This document shows positions 52,451 to 60,586 of a stretch of DNA of 60,586 nucleotides, piece after piece. Location: positions 1-60,586 of the forward strand of contig CAZKON010000001.1 in NCBI GenBank assembly GCA_964554415.1, given 5' to 3'. A program made the position numbers and the translations under genes. The stretch is from JAGVXD01 sp964554415 (lineage in GTDB: Archaea > Nanobdellota > Nanobdellia > Pacearchaeales > GW2011-AR1). The notes under the pieces were generated by a model. It had not been told where the DNA came from and searched no databases. It worked only from the letters and a program-made list of their open reading frames with translations. Position 1 is the first letter of the stretch, and each line of letters starts with the position of its first letter.

Positions 52451-52474
52451 AACAACCGATTATGCGACAATCCC
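52451..52474. repeat. Right terminal inverted repeat of the transposon
   Basis: On the minus strand it begins GGGATTGTCGCATAATCGG, matching the left end at 17 of 24 positions. Confidence 0.8.
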
Positions 52475-52495
52475 TCGAAAACCATAGGTTTTCGA
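52475..52495. repeat. Target duplication (right copy) within a 21-bp palindrome
   Basis: TCGAAAACC (52475-52483), ATA, GGTTTTCGA (52487-52495): a perfect 9-bp-arm hairpin downstream of nusA. The transposon inserted beside the left arm, which is duplicated at 46710-46718. Deleting the element plus one copy would leave the hairpin intact between nusA and rps12, perhaps the original terminator or processing site. Confidence 0.75.
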
Positions 52496-52511
52496 ATAAG
52501 CACAAGAAGAT

Positions 52512-52925
52512 TTACACAATCCTCAAATCCAGAGCAAAAGTATCCTTAGAAATCTGTCGAAGCTCGTCTTCTCTGCGCCTGTTCCTTCCAATCAAAGCAG
52601 CCTTGCTCTGCGAGCCAGCAGTCAGGATAAACATATTATCTTTTATCTCAAGGCTCTTGAACGTAACTGGCGCGACGACAGCCGCAATAAACTTCTCAGA
52701 ATCTTCAATTCCGCGCGCCTCTTCTATTATTCTTATTCGTTTTCCTATTTGTTCCTGAATGAATCTTATGTGAGCTGCATCAGGACCAATTGCCTGTGAC
52801 ATGAACACTCTCGGCACAGCAAAGATAATTGTGTTATTATAAAGAAAACATTTTCGTGTCTTGACATGCGACGCTTTATCTAGAAGATTAATGTATCGCA
52901 TTGTCTGCATATCTATAGTTGCCAT
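52512..52925 (-). CDS. nusA: NusA-like KH-domain transcription factor
   Basis: About 137 residues from ATG 52925 (MATIDMQTMRYINLLDKAS). The archaeal NusA form: no S1 domain, two KH domains with VPRVFMSQAIGPDAAHIRFIQEQIGKRIRII (first GxxG-like) and GSQSKAALIGRNRRREDELRQI (second, GRNRR). Binds RNA, role in transcription termination/antitermination or rRNA synthesis. An upstream in-frame ATG at 52958 is 9 bp from the rpoA stop and less convincing. Normally followed by rps12; here by the transposon. Confidence 0.88.
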   Translation of the reverse strand: MATIDMQTMRYINLLDKASHVKTRKCFLYNNTIIFAVPRVFMSQAIGPDAAHIRFIQEQIGKRIRIIEEARGIEDSEKFIAAVVAPVTFKSLEIKDNMFILTAGSQSKAALIGRNRRREDELRQISKDTFALDLRIV

Positions 52926-52967
52926 CTTTCTACAAATGCACCTTATTTGATTTCTCAAAGCCCATTA

Positions 52968-55900
52968 TTATTCTGCCTTCTTCCTTTTTTTTGCCTTTTC
53001 AAGCTCTGGATTTACAAGTGGCCCTGTAACTCGCACTAACAATCCAGGCAGACCGGTCCCTACTGGAATTGCCTGATTCAGGAGAATATTTTCTATAACT
53101 GATTTCAACTCATCACGACCGCCTTGTATAGTTGCATTGACAAACTGCTTATCAGGTGTTTCAAACGTCGCGCGGGCAAGGATGCTTGCTTTTTCAGAGA
53201 TGATGCCCATACGTGTTACTCCTTTGACAACTCCTGAAGAAGTCATTGCATCAGCAACCAATTTCAGATGACGCTCGTTGATGTCAAGTCCCTGTGACTG
53301 AATTACTGCTTTGATTTCATTTATGATTGTCTGTCTGGCAGCTTCAATGCCAAGAATAGATGAGACGTCATGAATATCATTCGAGGTTACACGCTCTGCA
53401 TCTACGCCTTTGACCTCGCGCACATCTCTTAAGTTAGATCCTGCTGTTAATACCACATAATCTTTGCCTCTTGTGGCGACAACTACCTGAGTTATTCCCT
53501 TGACTCCAGAAACAATAGTCTCTTTCAGTTTCTCCTTCAGTTTATACAATGCTCTGAAATCAAATTCACTGGCATTCAGGCTTAAGCGTAAGTCATTGCT
53601 TTTGACCTTGAATCCTTTCTCTTCCAGACGTTCAGCAATTCTCTGCGCTCCAACGTGGACATTCTTCAAAGCTTTCGCATCAAGCGCGATCTCAATCTTT
53701 TTGCTTGCAAAGTCAATCTTTATCTCAGAAAGAATGTCGCGCAAACGAACTTCTTTTATTTTCTCAGCAATGATACGGGCATCTTTTTCATTATTATTTT
53801 CCTTCTTAAGATAGACTTCCATAAGCGGTGTTGAAGGCTGCTTTCGTGCGTCAAGAATTTCAATTAATCTGGGCAAACCAAGTGTAATCTGCATTTGAGC
53901 GACTCCTGCGTGGTGGAACACGCTCAGAACCATCTGCGTCGAGGCTTCTCCAAAACTTTGTGCAGTTATGACTCCAATTGCTTCTCCTGAAGAAATTTTA
54001 TCATCCTTAAGGTGGATGCGCGCAACATCTTTCCCGTCCTCACCATAAATGAATTGAATAATATTTTCAGATGCATCTCTTACAGTACCGTCATATTCAA
54101 TCTTAAGGTCTTGCAATGCGCTTACAAGGCGGCGGTATAGATAACCTGACTTTGGAGTACGCAGTGCAGTGTCCATCAAAGCGTCTCTTCCGGTAATTGC
54201 TCCAAAGAAGAACTCACTTGGTCTCAAACCATCAAAGAATGATGAGCGGATGAATCCATGTGCCTCTGCTCTTAAATCTTCGGATTTAAAGAATGAAAGC
54301 GTTCTTCCCTTGTATCCAAAACTAATGCGCTTGCTCCAGAGAGACTGCTGGCCGACACAGCATGCAATTTGTGTGATGTTCAGCATATTACCGCCAGCAC
54401 CGGAAGTAATCATCTTGCTGATATTGGCTTCAGGCGAGAAGTGTGATTTGATGACAGTACCTATCTGTGTACGCACTTCATTTAAGGTCTGCATTATCTT
54501 TGTCTCGCGGGATTCTGCAAGTGTCTTGCCGGGCAGCAGAGGGAACGTGCCTGCGCGCGATTCTTCGATAATTTGCTGTGTCTTGCGCTCTGCCTCTAAG
54601 ACTATCTCATCAGCCATTTTACGCACTTTATCAGAAACATTCAGGTCGCGGACAGAAAGTGTATATCCTTTACGGGAGAGATATATCGCACCGAGTATAA
54701 ATGCCTTATTAATCGCTGCAACTGTAGATTCTCTGCCGCATTCATAATCTAGAACCTTGATTAATGCCCCGTCTTCAATGCCGAATGAGTTACTGGCAAT
54801 AATATCCCCAGAGAATTTTGCAGATGATTTATCCGGAATAACCTGCATAAAAACATCTTTTCCTTCAATCTGCTTAGTGCGCACATCATTAATAATGTTA
54901 GCAGCATATAAGAGTTGGTCTGCATCAGAGCGACTCAGTGTTTCCTTGCCAAGAAGATATGCCCCTGTGATAGAGTCAGTAATAGTGCCGACTAAGTTCA
55001 TATTATTCTTCGAGGAAATAATATTATTATTGACATTGAGCAGTACTTCTGCTTCAGATCTTGCTTCTTCTGTTTGAGGACTGTGAATGTTCATTTCATC
55101 TCCGTCAAAGTCTGCGTTATAAGGCAGCGCAGCAGCAGGATGTAGTCTGAATGTTCTGTTCGGTAGTACGCGGACGTAGTGAGCCATAAGGCTCTGCTTG
55201 TGCAGGCTGGGGTGTCTGTTAAAGAGAACAATATCTCCGTCACGCAGATGCCTCTCTATCTTATACCCTGACTGTATTTCAGCACAAAGTTCTTCCTTTA
55301 ATTCTCCTGTAATTCTCTTTCTTTTACCGTCTGTGCGAATAACATAGTTTGCTCCGGGATACTTCTCTCCCTGTCGAATCAATTCACGCATTGCTTCAAT
55401 ATTTGTGCTCGTGACAGTCTCTGCTACAGTGATAATGCGCGCAATTTCGTAAGGTACACCAACTTCGTTTATCTTAATGTAAGGGTCAGGCGAGACAACT
55501 GTACGTGCAGAGTAATTTACTCTTTTTCCCGCGAGGTTATGCCTGATTCTTCCTTCTTTTCCTTTAATACGTTCAGTGATTGTCTTTAGCGGCTGCCCTG
55601 ACCTGTGTCTTGCAGGAGGTATACGGGAGACATTATTATCAAAGAATGTTGTAATGTGGTATTGCAGCAAATCCCATAAATCCTCAATGATAACTTCAGG
55701 TGCCCCGGCATTAAGATTCTCCCAAAGTCTCTGGTTTGCCCGGATAATATCAGAAAGCTTGTGTGTCAGGTCATCTTCACTTCTTTCGCCAGTATCAAGA
55801 GTAATGCTCGGTCGTACAGTCACTGAAGGAACAAGCAAGAGCGAAAGGACTGCCCATTCAGGTCTGCAACTTTTTACATTGATTCCTATTTTCTTAAGTT

Positions 55901-56420
55901 CATCGTCTTTAATAGCAACTAATCTCTCTCTTATTTCTATCGGACCAAGTCTCTTTTTTACTGACATGAATGTGCTTGGCTTTTCTAGTTTGACACGCTC
56001 AAGTGTTTCAGTGCAATAGGGACATTTCTTCGCATCTCTGGCTTTTTTTGCACGCAGGCTGGGTGTAAGCTCATTTTGCTTTTCCTCTGAAAGAGTGAGT
56101 TTGCCGCAATGAGCACAAAAGCTTCTCAGGCAAAGTTCAATTAATGGTATATATTTTATGTGGAAAACAGGTCTTGCAAGTTCAATGCTTCCTGCATGTC
56201 CCAGACATTCCTTGAATCTCTGCCCGCAGGTTCTGCAACGCACACCGGGGTCAATTGCTCCAAGACGGAGATCCATAAGCCCTCCGTCTACAGGAAAACC
56301 GTCAATATCATACAATTCAGGCGTCACAATTTTTGCCGCACTTAACTTCTTAATTTGTTCAGGGCTTAGCAAGCTAAAGCGCAATGCCCTTACTTGTTTT
56401 CTAAAATAAAGGTTCCTCAT
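52968..56420 (-). CDS. rpoA: RNA polymerase largest subunit, A' and A'' fused
   Basis: 1150 residues. Zinc-binding CRTCGQRFKECLGHAG and CAHCGK near the N-terminus, clamp region NLAGKRVNYSARTVVSPDP, active site NADFDGDEMNIH (about 437), bridge-helix segment GRDALMDTALRTPKSGY. The region normally found on the separate A'' subunit (GEAIGVITAQSFGEASTQMVL, TSSGVVKGVTRMGIISEKASILARATFE) follows in the same frame. Most archaea split this gene into rpoA1 and rpoA2; here it is continuous. Confidence 0.95.
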   Translation of the reverse strand: MRNLYFRKQVRALRFSLLSPEQIKKLSAAKIVTPELYDIDGFPVDGGLMDLRLGAIDPGVRCRTCGQRFKECLGHAGSIELARPVFHIKYIPLIELCLRSFCAHCGKLTLSEEKQNELTPSLRAKKARDAKKCPYCTETLERVKLEKPSTFMSVKKRLGPIEIRERLVAIKDDELKKIGINVKSCRPEWAVLSLLLVPSVTVRPSITLDTGERSEDDLTHKLSDIIRANQRLWENLNAGAPEVIIEDLWDLLQYHITTFFDNNVSRIPPARHRSGQPLKTITERIKGKEGRIRHNLAGKRVNYSARTVVSPDPYIKINEVGVPYEIARIITVAETVTSTNIEAMRELIRQGEKYPGANYVIRTDGKRKRITGELKEELCAEIQSGYKIERHLRDGDIVLFNRHPSLHKQSLMAHYVRVLPNRTFRLHPAAALPYNADFDGDEMNIHSPQTEEARSEAEVLLNVNNNIISSKNNMNLVGTITDSITGAYLLGKETLSRSDADQLLYAANIINDVRTKQIEGKDVFMQVIPDKSSAKFSGDIIASNSFGIEDGALIKVLDYECGRESTVAAINKAFILGAIYLSRKGYTLSVRDLNVSDKVRKMADEIVLEAERKTQQIIEESRAGTFPLLPGKTLAESRETKIMQTLNEVRTQIGTVIKSHFSPEANISKMITSGAGGNMLNITQIACCVGQQSLWSKRISFGYKGRTLSFFKSEDLRAEAHGFIRSSFFDGLRPSEFFFGAITGRDALMDTALRTPKSGYLYRRLVSALQDLKIEYDGTVRDASENIIQFIYGEDGKDVARIHLKDDKISSGEAIGVITAQSFGEASTQMVLSVFHHAGVAQMQITLGLPRLIEILDARKQPSTPLMEVYLKKENNNEKDARIIAEKIKEVRLRDILSEIKIDFASKKIEIALDAKALKNVHVGAQRIAERLEEKGFKVKSNDLRLSLNASEFDFRALYKLKEKLKETIVSGVKGITQVVVATRGKDYVVLTAGSNLRDVREVKGVDAERVTSNDIHDVSSILGIEAARQTIINEIKAVIQSQGLDINERHLKLVADAMTSSGVVKGVTRMGIISEKASILARATFETPDKQFVNATIQGGRDELKSVIENILLNQAIPVGTGLPGLLVRVTGPLVNPELEKAKKRKKAE

Positions 56421-56421
56421 G

Positions 56422-56712
56422 TTAATTATTAAATGCTTGCGGTTTAATTAAATTAGCTATAGTGTCAATGGCAATACATCTTTGGTCGCCTTTCTCTTGC
56501 AATCTTTGAATTAATCTTTGCATATCTCCATCGCTATCAATAATTCCCACGTTTTCTGCTATAGCAAGATAATGGTTGCTATAGTGCATTTCAAGATTAC
56601 TCAGATGTTCTAAAACATACTTTCTTGCATAGAACCGTGCTCTTTCAAATGAGGCAACCAATTCATCTTTGCTATTTCCTTCTCTGCTTAATATCTTTAT
56701 AGGTAATATCAT
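56422..56712 (-). CDS. Unrecognised protein inside the RNA polymerase operon
   Basis: 96 residues, tightly packed (1 nt after the rpoB stop region and 1 nt before the rpoA start). Helical: ELVASFERARFYARKYVLEHLSNLEMHYSNHYLAIAENVG, then DMQRLIQRLQEKGDQRCIAIDTIANLI. No family recognised and not part of the usual archaeal rpoB-rpoA junction. Expressed with the polymerase by position. Confidence 0.7.
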   Translation of the reverse strand: MILPIKILSREGNSKDELVASFERARFYARKYVLEHLSNLEMHYSNHYLAIAENVGIIDSDGDMQRLIQRLQEKGDQRCIAIDTIANLIKPQAFNN

Positions 56713-56713
56713 T

Positions 56714-59700
56714 TTATTTCTCGTATTTGTTCTTTAATTCAAATGTAGTATGAATTCCTAATCCAAGTAGTTCATCATACAAGAGCTTAAATGCATAGGA
56801 TATTTCAATAGGTTCAGATTCATTCCCTCCGCAAATTGGGCAGGATGTCTTATTTTTTATATTGTCTTCATAAGCCATACTGCCGCATTGTTTGCATATA
56901 TATACAATAGTTTTGTCAGAATCATATCTTTCTTTCAGGAGAAGCGCGGCTCCGTGGCTGGCAAGCGCCTGCTGTTCCATCTCTCCAAGGCGCAGTGCAC
57001 CTCCGCGTGCTCTTCCTTCAATAGGTTGTCGCGTAAGCAATGCAACTTTTCCTGAAGCTCTGGCATGCATTTTGTTCTTTACCATGTACTTGAGTTTAAG
57101 ATAGTACATATTTCCGATATAAATCTTAATATCCATCTTTTTTCCTGTAATTCCATTATACATTGTCTCTTTCCCATCGAAGCTGAATCCCATCTCTTCA
57201 AGCTGGTGTTCCAAATCTTCAACACGCTGTCCAGAGAAAGAAGTGCCGTCAACAATATGGCCCGTGATTGCTCCTGTCTTTCCTGCAAGCAGTTCAATCA
57301 GATACCCGACAGTCATACGGCTGGGTATACCGTGAGGGTTAAACATAAGGTCTGGTTTAGTCCCGCGCGCAGTAAATGGTATGTCTTCTGAATCTGCAAT
57401 AAGTCCTACGACGCCTTTTTGACCATGTGGAGTCGAGAACTTGTCTCCTGGCTCAGGTAGCCGCAAATCACGTGTTCTGACCTGTGCAATCTTATTGCCT
57501 TCTTGATCAGCAGTGATAAAGACTGCATCCACAATGCCTCTCTCTTCCTGTCTTATTGCCGAGCTTGCCTCTTTCTTTGCCTGAATGCTGATATCCTTAG
57601 CTTCGCTAAGGAACTTTGGAGGTGTAGTCTTGCCTATGATAACTTCTCCCTCATTCATGTCCGCTTCAGGATAAGCGATGCCATCATCTTCCAGGAATCT
57701 ATATGCTGTTTCTGTTCGGTATCCTGAAACATCTTTATCAGGAATAACAATCTCATCGCTCAAACCTCCAGCATATTGTAGTTCGGTTGCAGTATATGGT
57801 CTGAAATAAGTGCTTCTTCCCATACCTCTGTCAACACTGGCTTTGTTAAGAACAACTGCATCTTCCATGTTATAACCTTCGAAAGGCATAATAGCGACGA
57901 CAATATTTTGGCCGGCAGGGTAAACTTCAAGAGTATCATAAATAAAACTACGGACAATTGGTTTCTGTGGATAATGTAAAATCGAGACATCAGTGTCAAG
58001 GCGCACCAGATAGTTTGCTGCATAAATACCTAAGCTCTGTTTGAGAGTCTTGCTTCCTCTGTTTAAACGAGAGCTTTGGTCATGGTTGCCGAAGGGAACA
58101 AGACTTGTGATAAGACCAAAAAGATCAATCGCATGCACTTCAAGGTGCGTGTGTTCAGGGGATACATCTTCAGGGCGTAAAGCAATCAAAGCATTTTCTT
58201 CTTCAGCAGCATCAATATACTCAACAATGCCTTGTTTTATAAGGTCAGCCCATTTTAGTTTATTGCTTTCAAGAAGCACAAGGTGTTCATCTTTGAGTTT
58301 GCTTACTCCTTGTTCAACAATAACTAACGGTCTGAGGACGCGCCCGACTTCAAGGGACATAAGGATATAGTTCATTGCAGTATCATACCTTACGCTAAGC
58401 TCGCGAGGGAAGTCTCCTGCACGCCGCGTTGTTCGCGCACATTGTACAAAATCGGTCGGATTGCCGGCAAACCCAATAAATCTGCCGTTGAAAAAGACAT
58501 CAGTATCTGATTCTTTTTGGCTTAATCCAAATTCACTGAACTTCTTAAGTGCCTGTGTTTCATCAAAAGTGACTGCTGTAGAAATCTTTCCAAGAATTGC
58601 AAGATTTTTGCGTAAACCTATTTCAGTGCCTTCAGGTGTTTCAGTTGGACAGAATCTGCCATAGTGAGTTGGGTGCAGTGTACGCGCCATAAAGTTCTCT
58701 TGTTCACCAGGTAGCATACTCGATACGCGCTGAAGCTGTGAAAGCATAGCAAGATAGTTTGTCTTATCCATGTTCTGGGTAACTCCCGAGCGCTCACCAA
58801 TCCATGCTCCTGTCGCAATAGCGCTCTCAATACGGTGAGTGAAAAGCGTAGACTTCGCAATCGTTTTTAGGGAATAGAACTTTTTGCGTTTAGCAATTTT
58901 CTGCAGGGAATACTGAATGTCTCGTACGAGGATGCTCATATTTACTCTGAAAAGGTCAGACATCAGGTCCCCTGAGAGCTTTACTCGCTTATTTGCATAA
59001 TGGTCTTTATCTGTTCTAAGTTCAGGATCTTCTTTCGCGCGCATGTAGAGGCGGATAAGGCGGCAGAGTGTGATTGATTTCTCTGACCTTGCTACTTTGT
59101 CAGTGCCAATGTGGGGGAGGAGAGAGGAGTCAATACGGTTTTTGATACGATCTAATATCTCCTTCTTTGTTCCCTGAATGCCTGTTTTTTCTGCAAGGAA
59201 GAGCAGAGCAGTCTCGCTGTCTTGCAATTGTGCATATTCATATAAGTTGACGATAACACAGTCATTTTCAACATCAATATATTTTGCGATGTCTGCTTCT
59301 TTAATCATTCCAAGTGCTTTCAGAAGAGGGATAAGCGGCACGTTCTTCAGTCTGCTGAAAGTCAGCTCAAGAATGCCTTCATTCGTTTCAGAGATTGTCG
59401 TAGGTATCCTATAAGCCCCACGTTGTGAAAACAAGCGAACAGTCAAACCAAGTCTCCCTTCTTCAATAAACGGCTGATTAGCAGCCAAATCCTCAGACAT
59501 GACCATAACTCTTTCATTTCCATTGATAATGAAGTAACCGCCAGGATCAAGCGGGTCCATGTAATTCTGGCGTAACTGGTCGCGGCTCATGTTATAAGTT
59601 GTGCATGCTGCGCTTCGGACCATAATTGGAATCCGGCCAATTTCAACTTCAGAACTGTCAGTTTGGCCATCATATTTAATCATAAGTTCTACAAATACCG

Positions 59701-59968
59701 GAGCAGAGTAAGTAAGATTACGCAACCGTGCTTCTCCTGGAGTAACCACACTGCTGCTGCCGTCTGCTTCAATTATATTGGGTCGTTCAACTCTTACACG
59801 TCCAAGCTTGATATCAACTTCCTCATTCTCAATGTTTTCATTTATTTCAGCGATAATTTGAGGTATTCTGTTGGAGAAAAAATCATTAAATGACAGGATA
59901 TTTGACTCAACTAAAGAATGTTGTTCAAGATATTTTCTGATAAGAACATTCCGTTGTTTATTGTTCAT
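56714..59968 (-). CDS. rpoB: RNA polymerase second-largest subunit, unsplit
   Basis: 1084 residues in one chain. Archaeal RpoB features: DPLDPGGYFIINGNERV, HPTHYGRFCPTETPEG, NRGSKTLKQSLGIYA, EGYNMEDAVVLNK, GDKFSTPHGQKGVVG and, near the end, RARGGALRLGEMEQQALASHG. C-terminal zinc site CKQCGSMAYEDN..CPICGG. No split into B' and B''. It overlaps rpoH by 4 bp. Confidence 0.96.
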   Translation of the reverse strand: MNNKQRNVLIRKYLEQHSLVESNILSFNDFFSNRIPQIIAEINENIENEEVDIKLGRVRVERPNIIEADGSSSVVTPGEARLRNLTYSAPVFVELMIKYDGQTDSSEVEIGRIPIMVRSAACTTYNMSRDQLRQNYMDPLDPGGYFIINGNERVMVMSEDLAANQPFIEEGRLGLTVRLFSQRGAYRIPTTISETNEGILELTFSRLKNVPLIPLLKALGMIKEADIAKYIDVENDCVIVNLYEYAQLQDSETALLFLAEKTGIQGTKKEILDRIKNRIDSSLLPHIGTDKVARSEKSITLCRLIRLYMRAKEDPELRTDKDHYANKRVKLSGDLMSDLFRVNMSILVRDIQYSLQKIAKRKKFYSLKTIAKSTLFTHRIESAIATGAWIGERSGVTQNMDKTNYLAMLSQLQRVSSMLPGEQENFMARTLHPTHYGRFCPTETPEGTEIGLRKNLAILGKISTAVTFDETQALKKFSEFGLSQKESDTDVFFNGRFIGFAGNPTDFVQCARTTRRAGDFPRELSVRYDTAMNYILMSLEVGRVLRPLVIVEQGVSKLKDEHLVLLESNKLKWADLIKQGIVEYIDAAEEENALIALRPEDVSPEHTHLEVHAIDLFGLITSLVPFGNHDQSSRLNRGSKTLKQSLGIYAANYLVRLDTDVSILHYPQKPIVRSFIYDTLEVYPAGQNIVVAIMPFEGYNMEDAVVLNKASVDRGMGRSTYFRPYTATELQYAGGLSDEIVIPDKDVSGYRTETAYRFLEDDGIAYPEADMNEGEVIIGKTTPPKFLSEAKDISIQAKKEASSAIRQEERGIVDAVFITADQEGNKIAQVRTRDLRLPEPGDKFSTPHGQKGVVGLIADSEDIPFTARGTKPDLMFNPHGIPSRMTVGYLIELLAGKTGAITGHIVDGTSFSGQRVEDLEHQLEEMGFSFDGKETMYNGITGKKMDIKIYIGNMYYLKLKYMVKNKMHARASGKVALLTRQPIEGRARGGALRLGEMEQQALASHGAALLLKERYDSDKTIVYICKQCGSMAYEDNIKNKTSCPICGGNESEPIEISYAFKLLYDELLGLGIHTTFELKNKYEK

Positions 59969-60171
59969 GCAACGATGCGGAAATATGCCTTAATTCCGTC
60001 TTCCCCCTTGCGTTCTATCTTAAGTACATCACCGGCGGAGCATCCTTCAGGCACTCCTGTGTCAGTATGTTTAATTTTAGGTAGCTGTGAAACTGAGATA
60101 TTGTAAGCATCAAGCAACTTTTTAACCTCTTCTGGTTTCAATTTTATGTGTTTTGGCTGTAGGATGTGCAT
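59965..60171 (-). CDS. rpoH: RNA polymerase subunit H
   Basis: 68 residues: HILQPKHIKLKPEEVKKLL, LPKIKHTDTGVPEG and GDVLKIERK, the full archaeal RpoH (eukaryotic Rpb5 C-terminal assembly domain). First gene of the operon; its stop overlaps the rpoB start. Confidence 0.95.
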   Translation of the reverse strand: MHILQPKHIKLKPEEVKKLLDAYNISVSQLPKIKHTDTGVPEGCSAGDVLKIERKGEDGIKAYFRIVA

Positions 60172-60228
60172 GGGTTTAACAACGCTGAAGCAATAATAAT
60201 AGTAAACAATAATGTGTGTAAAAGTGGC

Positions 60229-60236
60229 TTTTTAAA
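60229..60236 (-). promoter_or_regulatory. TATA box of the RNA polymerase operon
   Basis: Minus-strand GGTTTAAAAAGCC, ~60 bp before the rpoH start. This is farther than the ~30 bp seen at leaderless genes, so a short leader is expected. Confidence 0.6.
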
Positions 60237-60315
60237 CCTTTCTGAGTTTTGTATGTGTATAGGCTCATGACATTTGATACCAGTAATATTTAATCTGTAG
60301 TTTGTCTTCGGATTG

Positions 60316-60435
60316 ATGAAGAAAGAAATTGTTAGAAGAGAATTTCTAAAATGGAAGATTAAAGGATTAAGCTATTCTGACTGTCAAGATACCAATATAA
60401 TCACGAAAGACCGCATCAAAGTTTGCACTTACTAA
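60316..60435 (+). pseudogene. Possible HTH remnant (39 codons)
   Basis: Opens MKKEIVRREFLKWKIKGLSY, a helix with the KGxSYxxC pattern seen at the start of some archaeal transposase/integrase-like proteins, then ends at 60435. A TATA-like TAATATTTAATC lies ~25-30 bp before the ATG. Probably a decayed start of a mobile-element gene. The rest of 60240-60586 shows nothing else. Confidence 0.3.
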
Positions 60436-60586
60436 CTCCTGCTAAAGTCTATTTTCAGTTTAAAAGACATAAGAAACTTATACTCTTTGACTAGTGCAAT
60501 AAGTCACTAACCTACACAGGAGCTATCTCGAGTGTATAGGTCCATAACAAATGTCACCAGTTAATGTTACTTACAATTCGTAGTGC

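Larger units (their letters stand above)
46719..52474. mobile_element. 5.76-kb cargo transposon with IS6-like ends
   Basis: Imperfect 24-bp terminal inverted repeats at 46719-46742 and 52451-52474 (17 of 24 positions identical without gaps, both starting GG and sharing TGTCGCA) are flanked by the 9-bp direct repeat TCGAAAACC. The end pattern GG...TGT.GCA recalls IS6-family ends (for example IS26 GGCACTGTTGCAAA); IS6 elements make 8-bp duplications, which fits if one of the nine bases matches by chance. Contents: DDE transposase, RHH protein, interrupted RM protein, specificity subunit, kinase-like protein, zinc protein. It splits the conserved archaeal nusA-rps12 pair, and the right duplication forms half of an intact palindrome outside the element. 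Confidence 0.8.

Noticed and set aside
54169..54747. 192-codon frame on the plus strand
   Set aside because: Antisense shadow of rpoA.
1..60586. CRISPR array
   Set aside because: No series of regularly spaced direct repeats seen; the dispersed repeats are far apart and hairpin-like.

Overview
The window comes from an archaeon, most likely a small-genome DPANN-type lineage (Woesearchaeota/Pacearchaeota-like, judged from gene content only). Evidence: archaeal information genes throughout (RNA polymerase H/B/A, NusA-like KH protein, S12, S7, EF-2, EF-1A, aIF2-gamma, S6e, aIF5B, archaeal DnaG, RNase HII, SMC, CDC48, TrmB regulators), TATA boxes (TTTAAA/TTTATA) about 25 bp before many start codons with little or no leader, and tRNA introns at the canonical 37/38 position. 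A run of 10 Ns at 49035-49044 shows that this is a scaffold, probably metagenomic.

Layout. 1-7.8 kb, minus strand: a type I restriction R subunit cut by the window edge, a UvrD/AddA-like helicase-nuclease and two unrecognised genes. 7.9-12.9 kb: a winged-helix regulator, aIF2-gamma, S6e, aIF5B and a PC4-like protein. 12.9-15.2 kb: two tRNA-Val genes, a small decayed integration zone against an intron-containing tRNA-Ser (AbrB antitoxin, broken toxin, TrmB fragment), and an intron-containing initiator tRNA-Met. 15.2-35.6 kb: housekeeping genes (M16 peptidase, RNase HII, an SMC-headed protein with a Rad50-type hook, endonuclease IV, Hsp20-CDC48, DnaG, EF-1A) mixed with a receiver-kinase hybrid, a surface protein and a UPF0175/PIN toxin-antitoxin pair. 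35.8-43.4 kb: an accessory locus of two divergent operons. 43.4-60.2 kb: the classical archaeal rpoH-rpoB-rpoA-nusA-rps12-rps7-fusA string on the minus strand, interrupted between nusA and rps12 by a 5.76-kb transposon.

Most notable. (1) Three copies of a ~95-98 bp two-hairpin element (15054, 31554, 33144). One diverged copy carries paired changes that preserve both stems and a predicted 7-bp loop-loop contact. (2) The 35.8-43.4 kb locus: two paralogous methyltransferase-fold proteins sharing motifs, divergent from an operon of an AAG-type DNA glycosylase, a SNF2 helicase fused to a methyltransferase, and a helix-turn-helix protein. The helix-turn-helix protein shares a DNA-binding-like module with one, possibly both, of the methyltransferase-like proteins. 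The locus separates fusA from tuf, which are neighbours in many archaea. (3) A transposon with imperfect 24-bp terminal inverted repeats and a 9-bp target duplication. It carries an IS6-like transposase, a ribbon-helix-helix protein, a BcgI-like restriction-modification system (interrupted), a kinase-like mini-protein and a zinc protein, and it lies inside a 9-bp-arm palindrome. (4) An SMC-type ATPase whose hinge is replaced by a CPLC zinc hook.

All functional calls are from reading the sequence; no database search was run.
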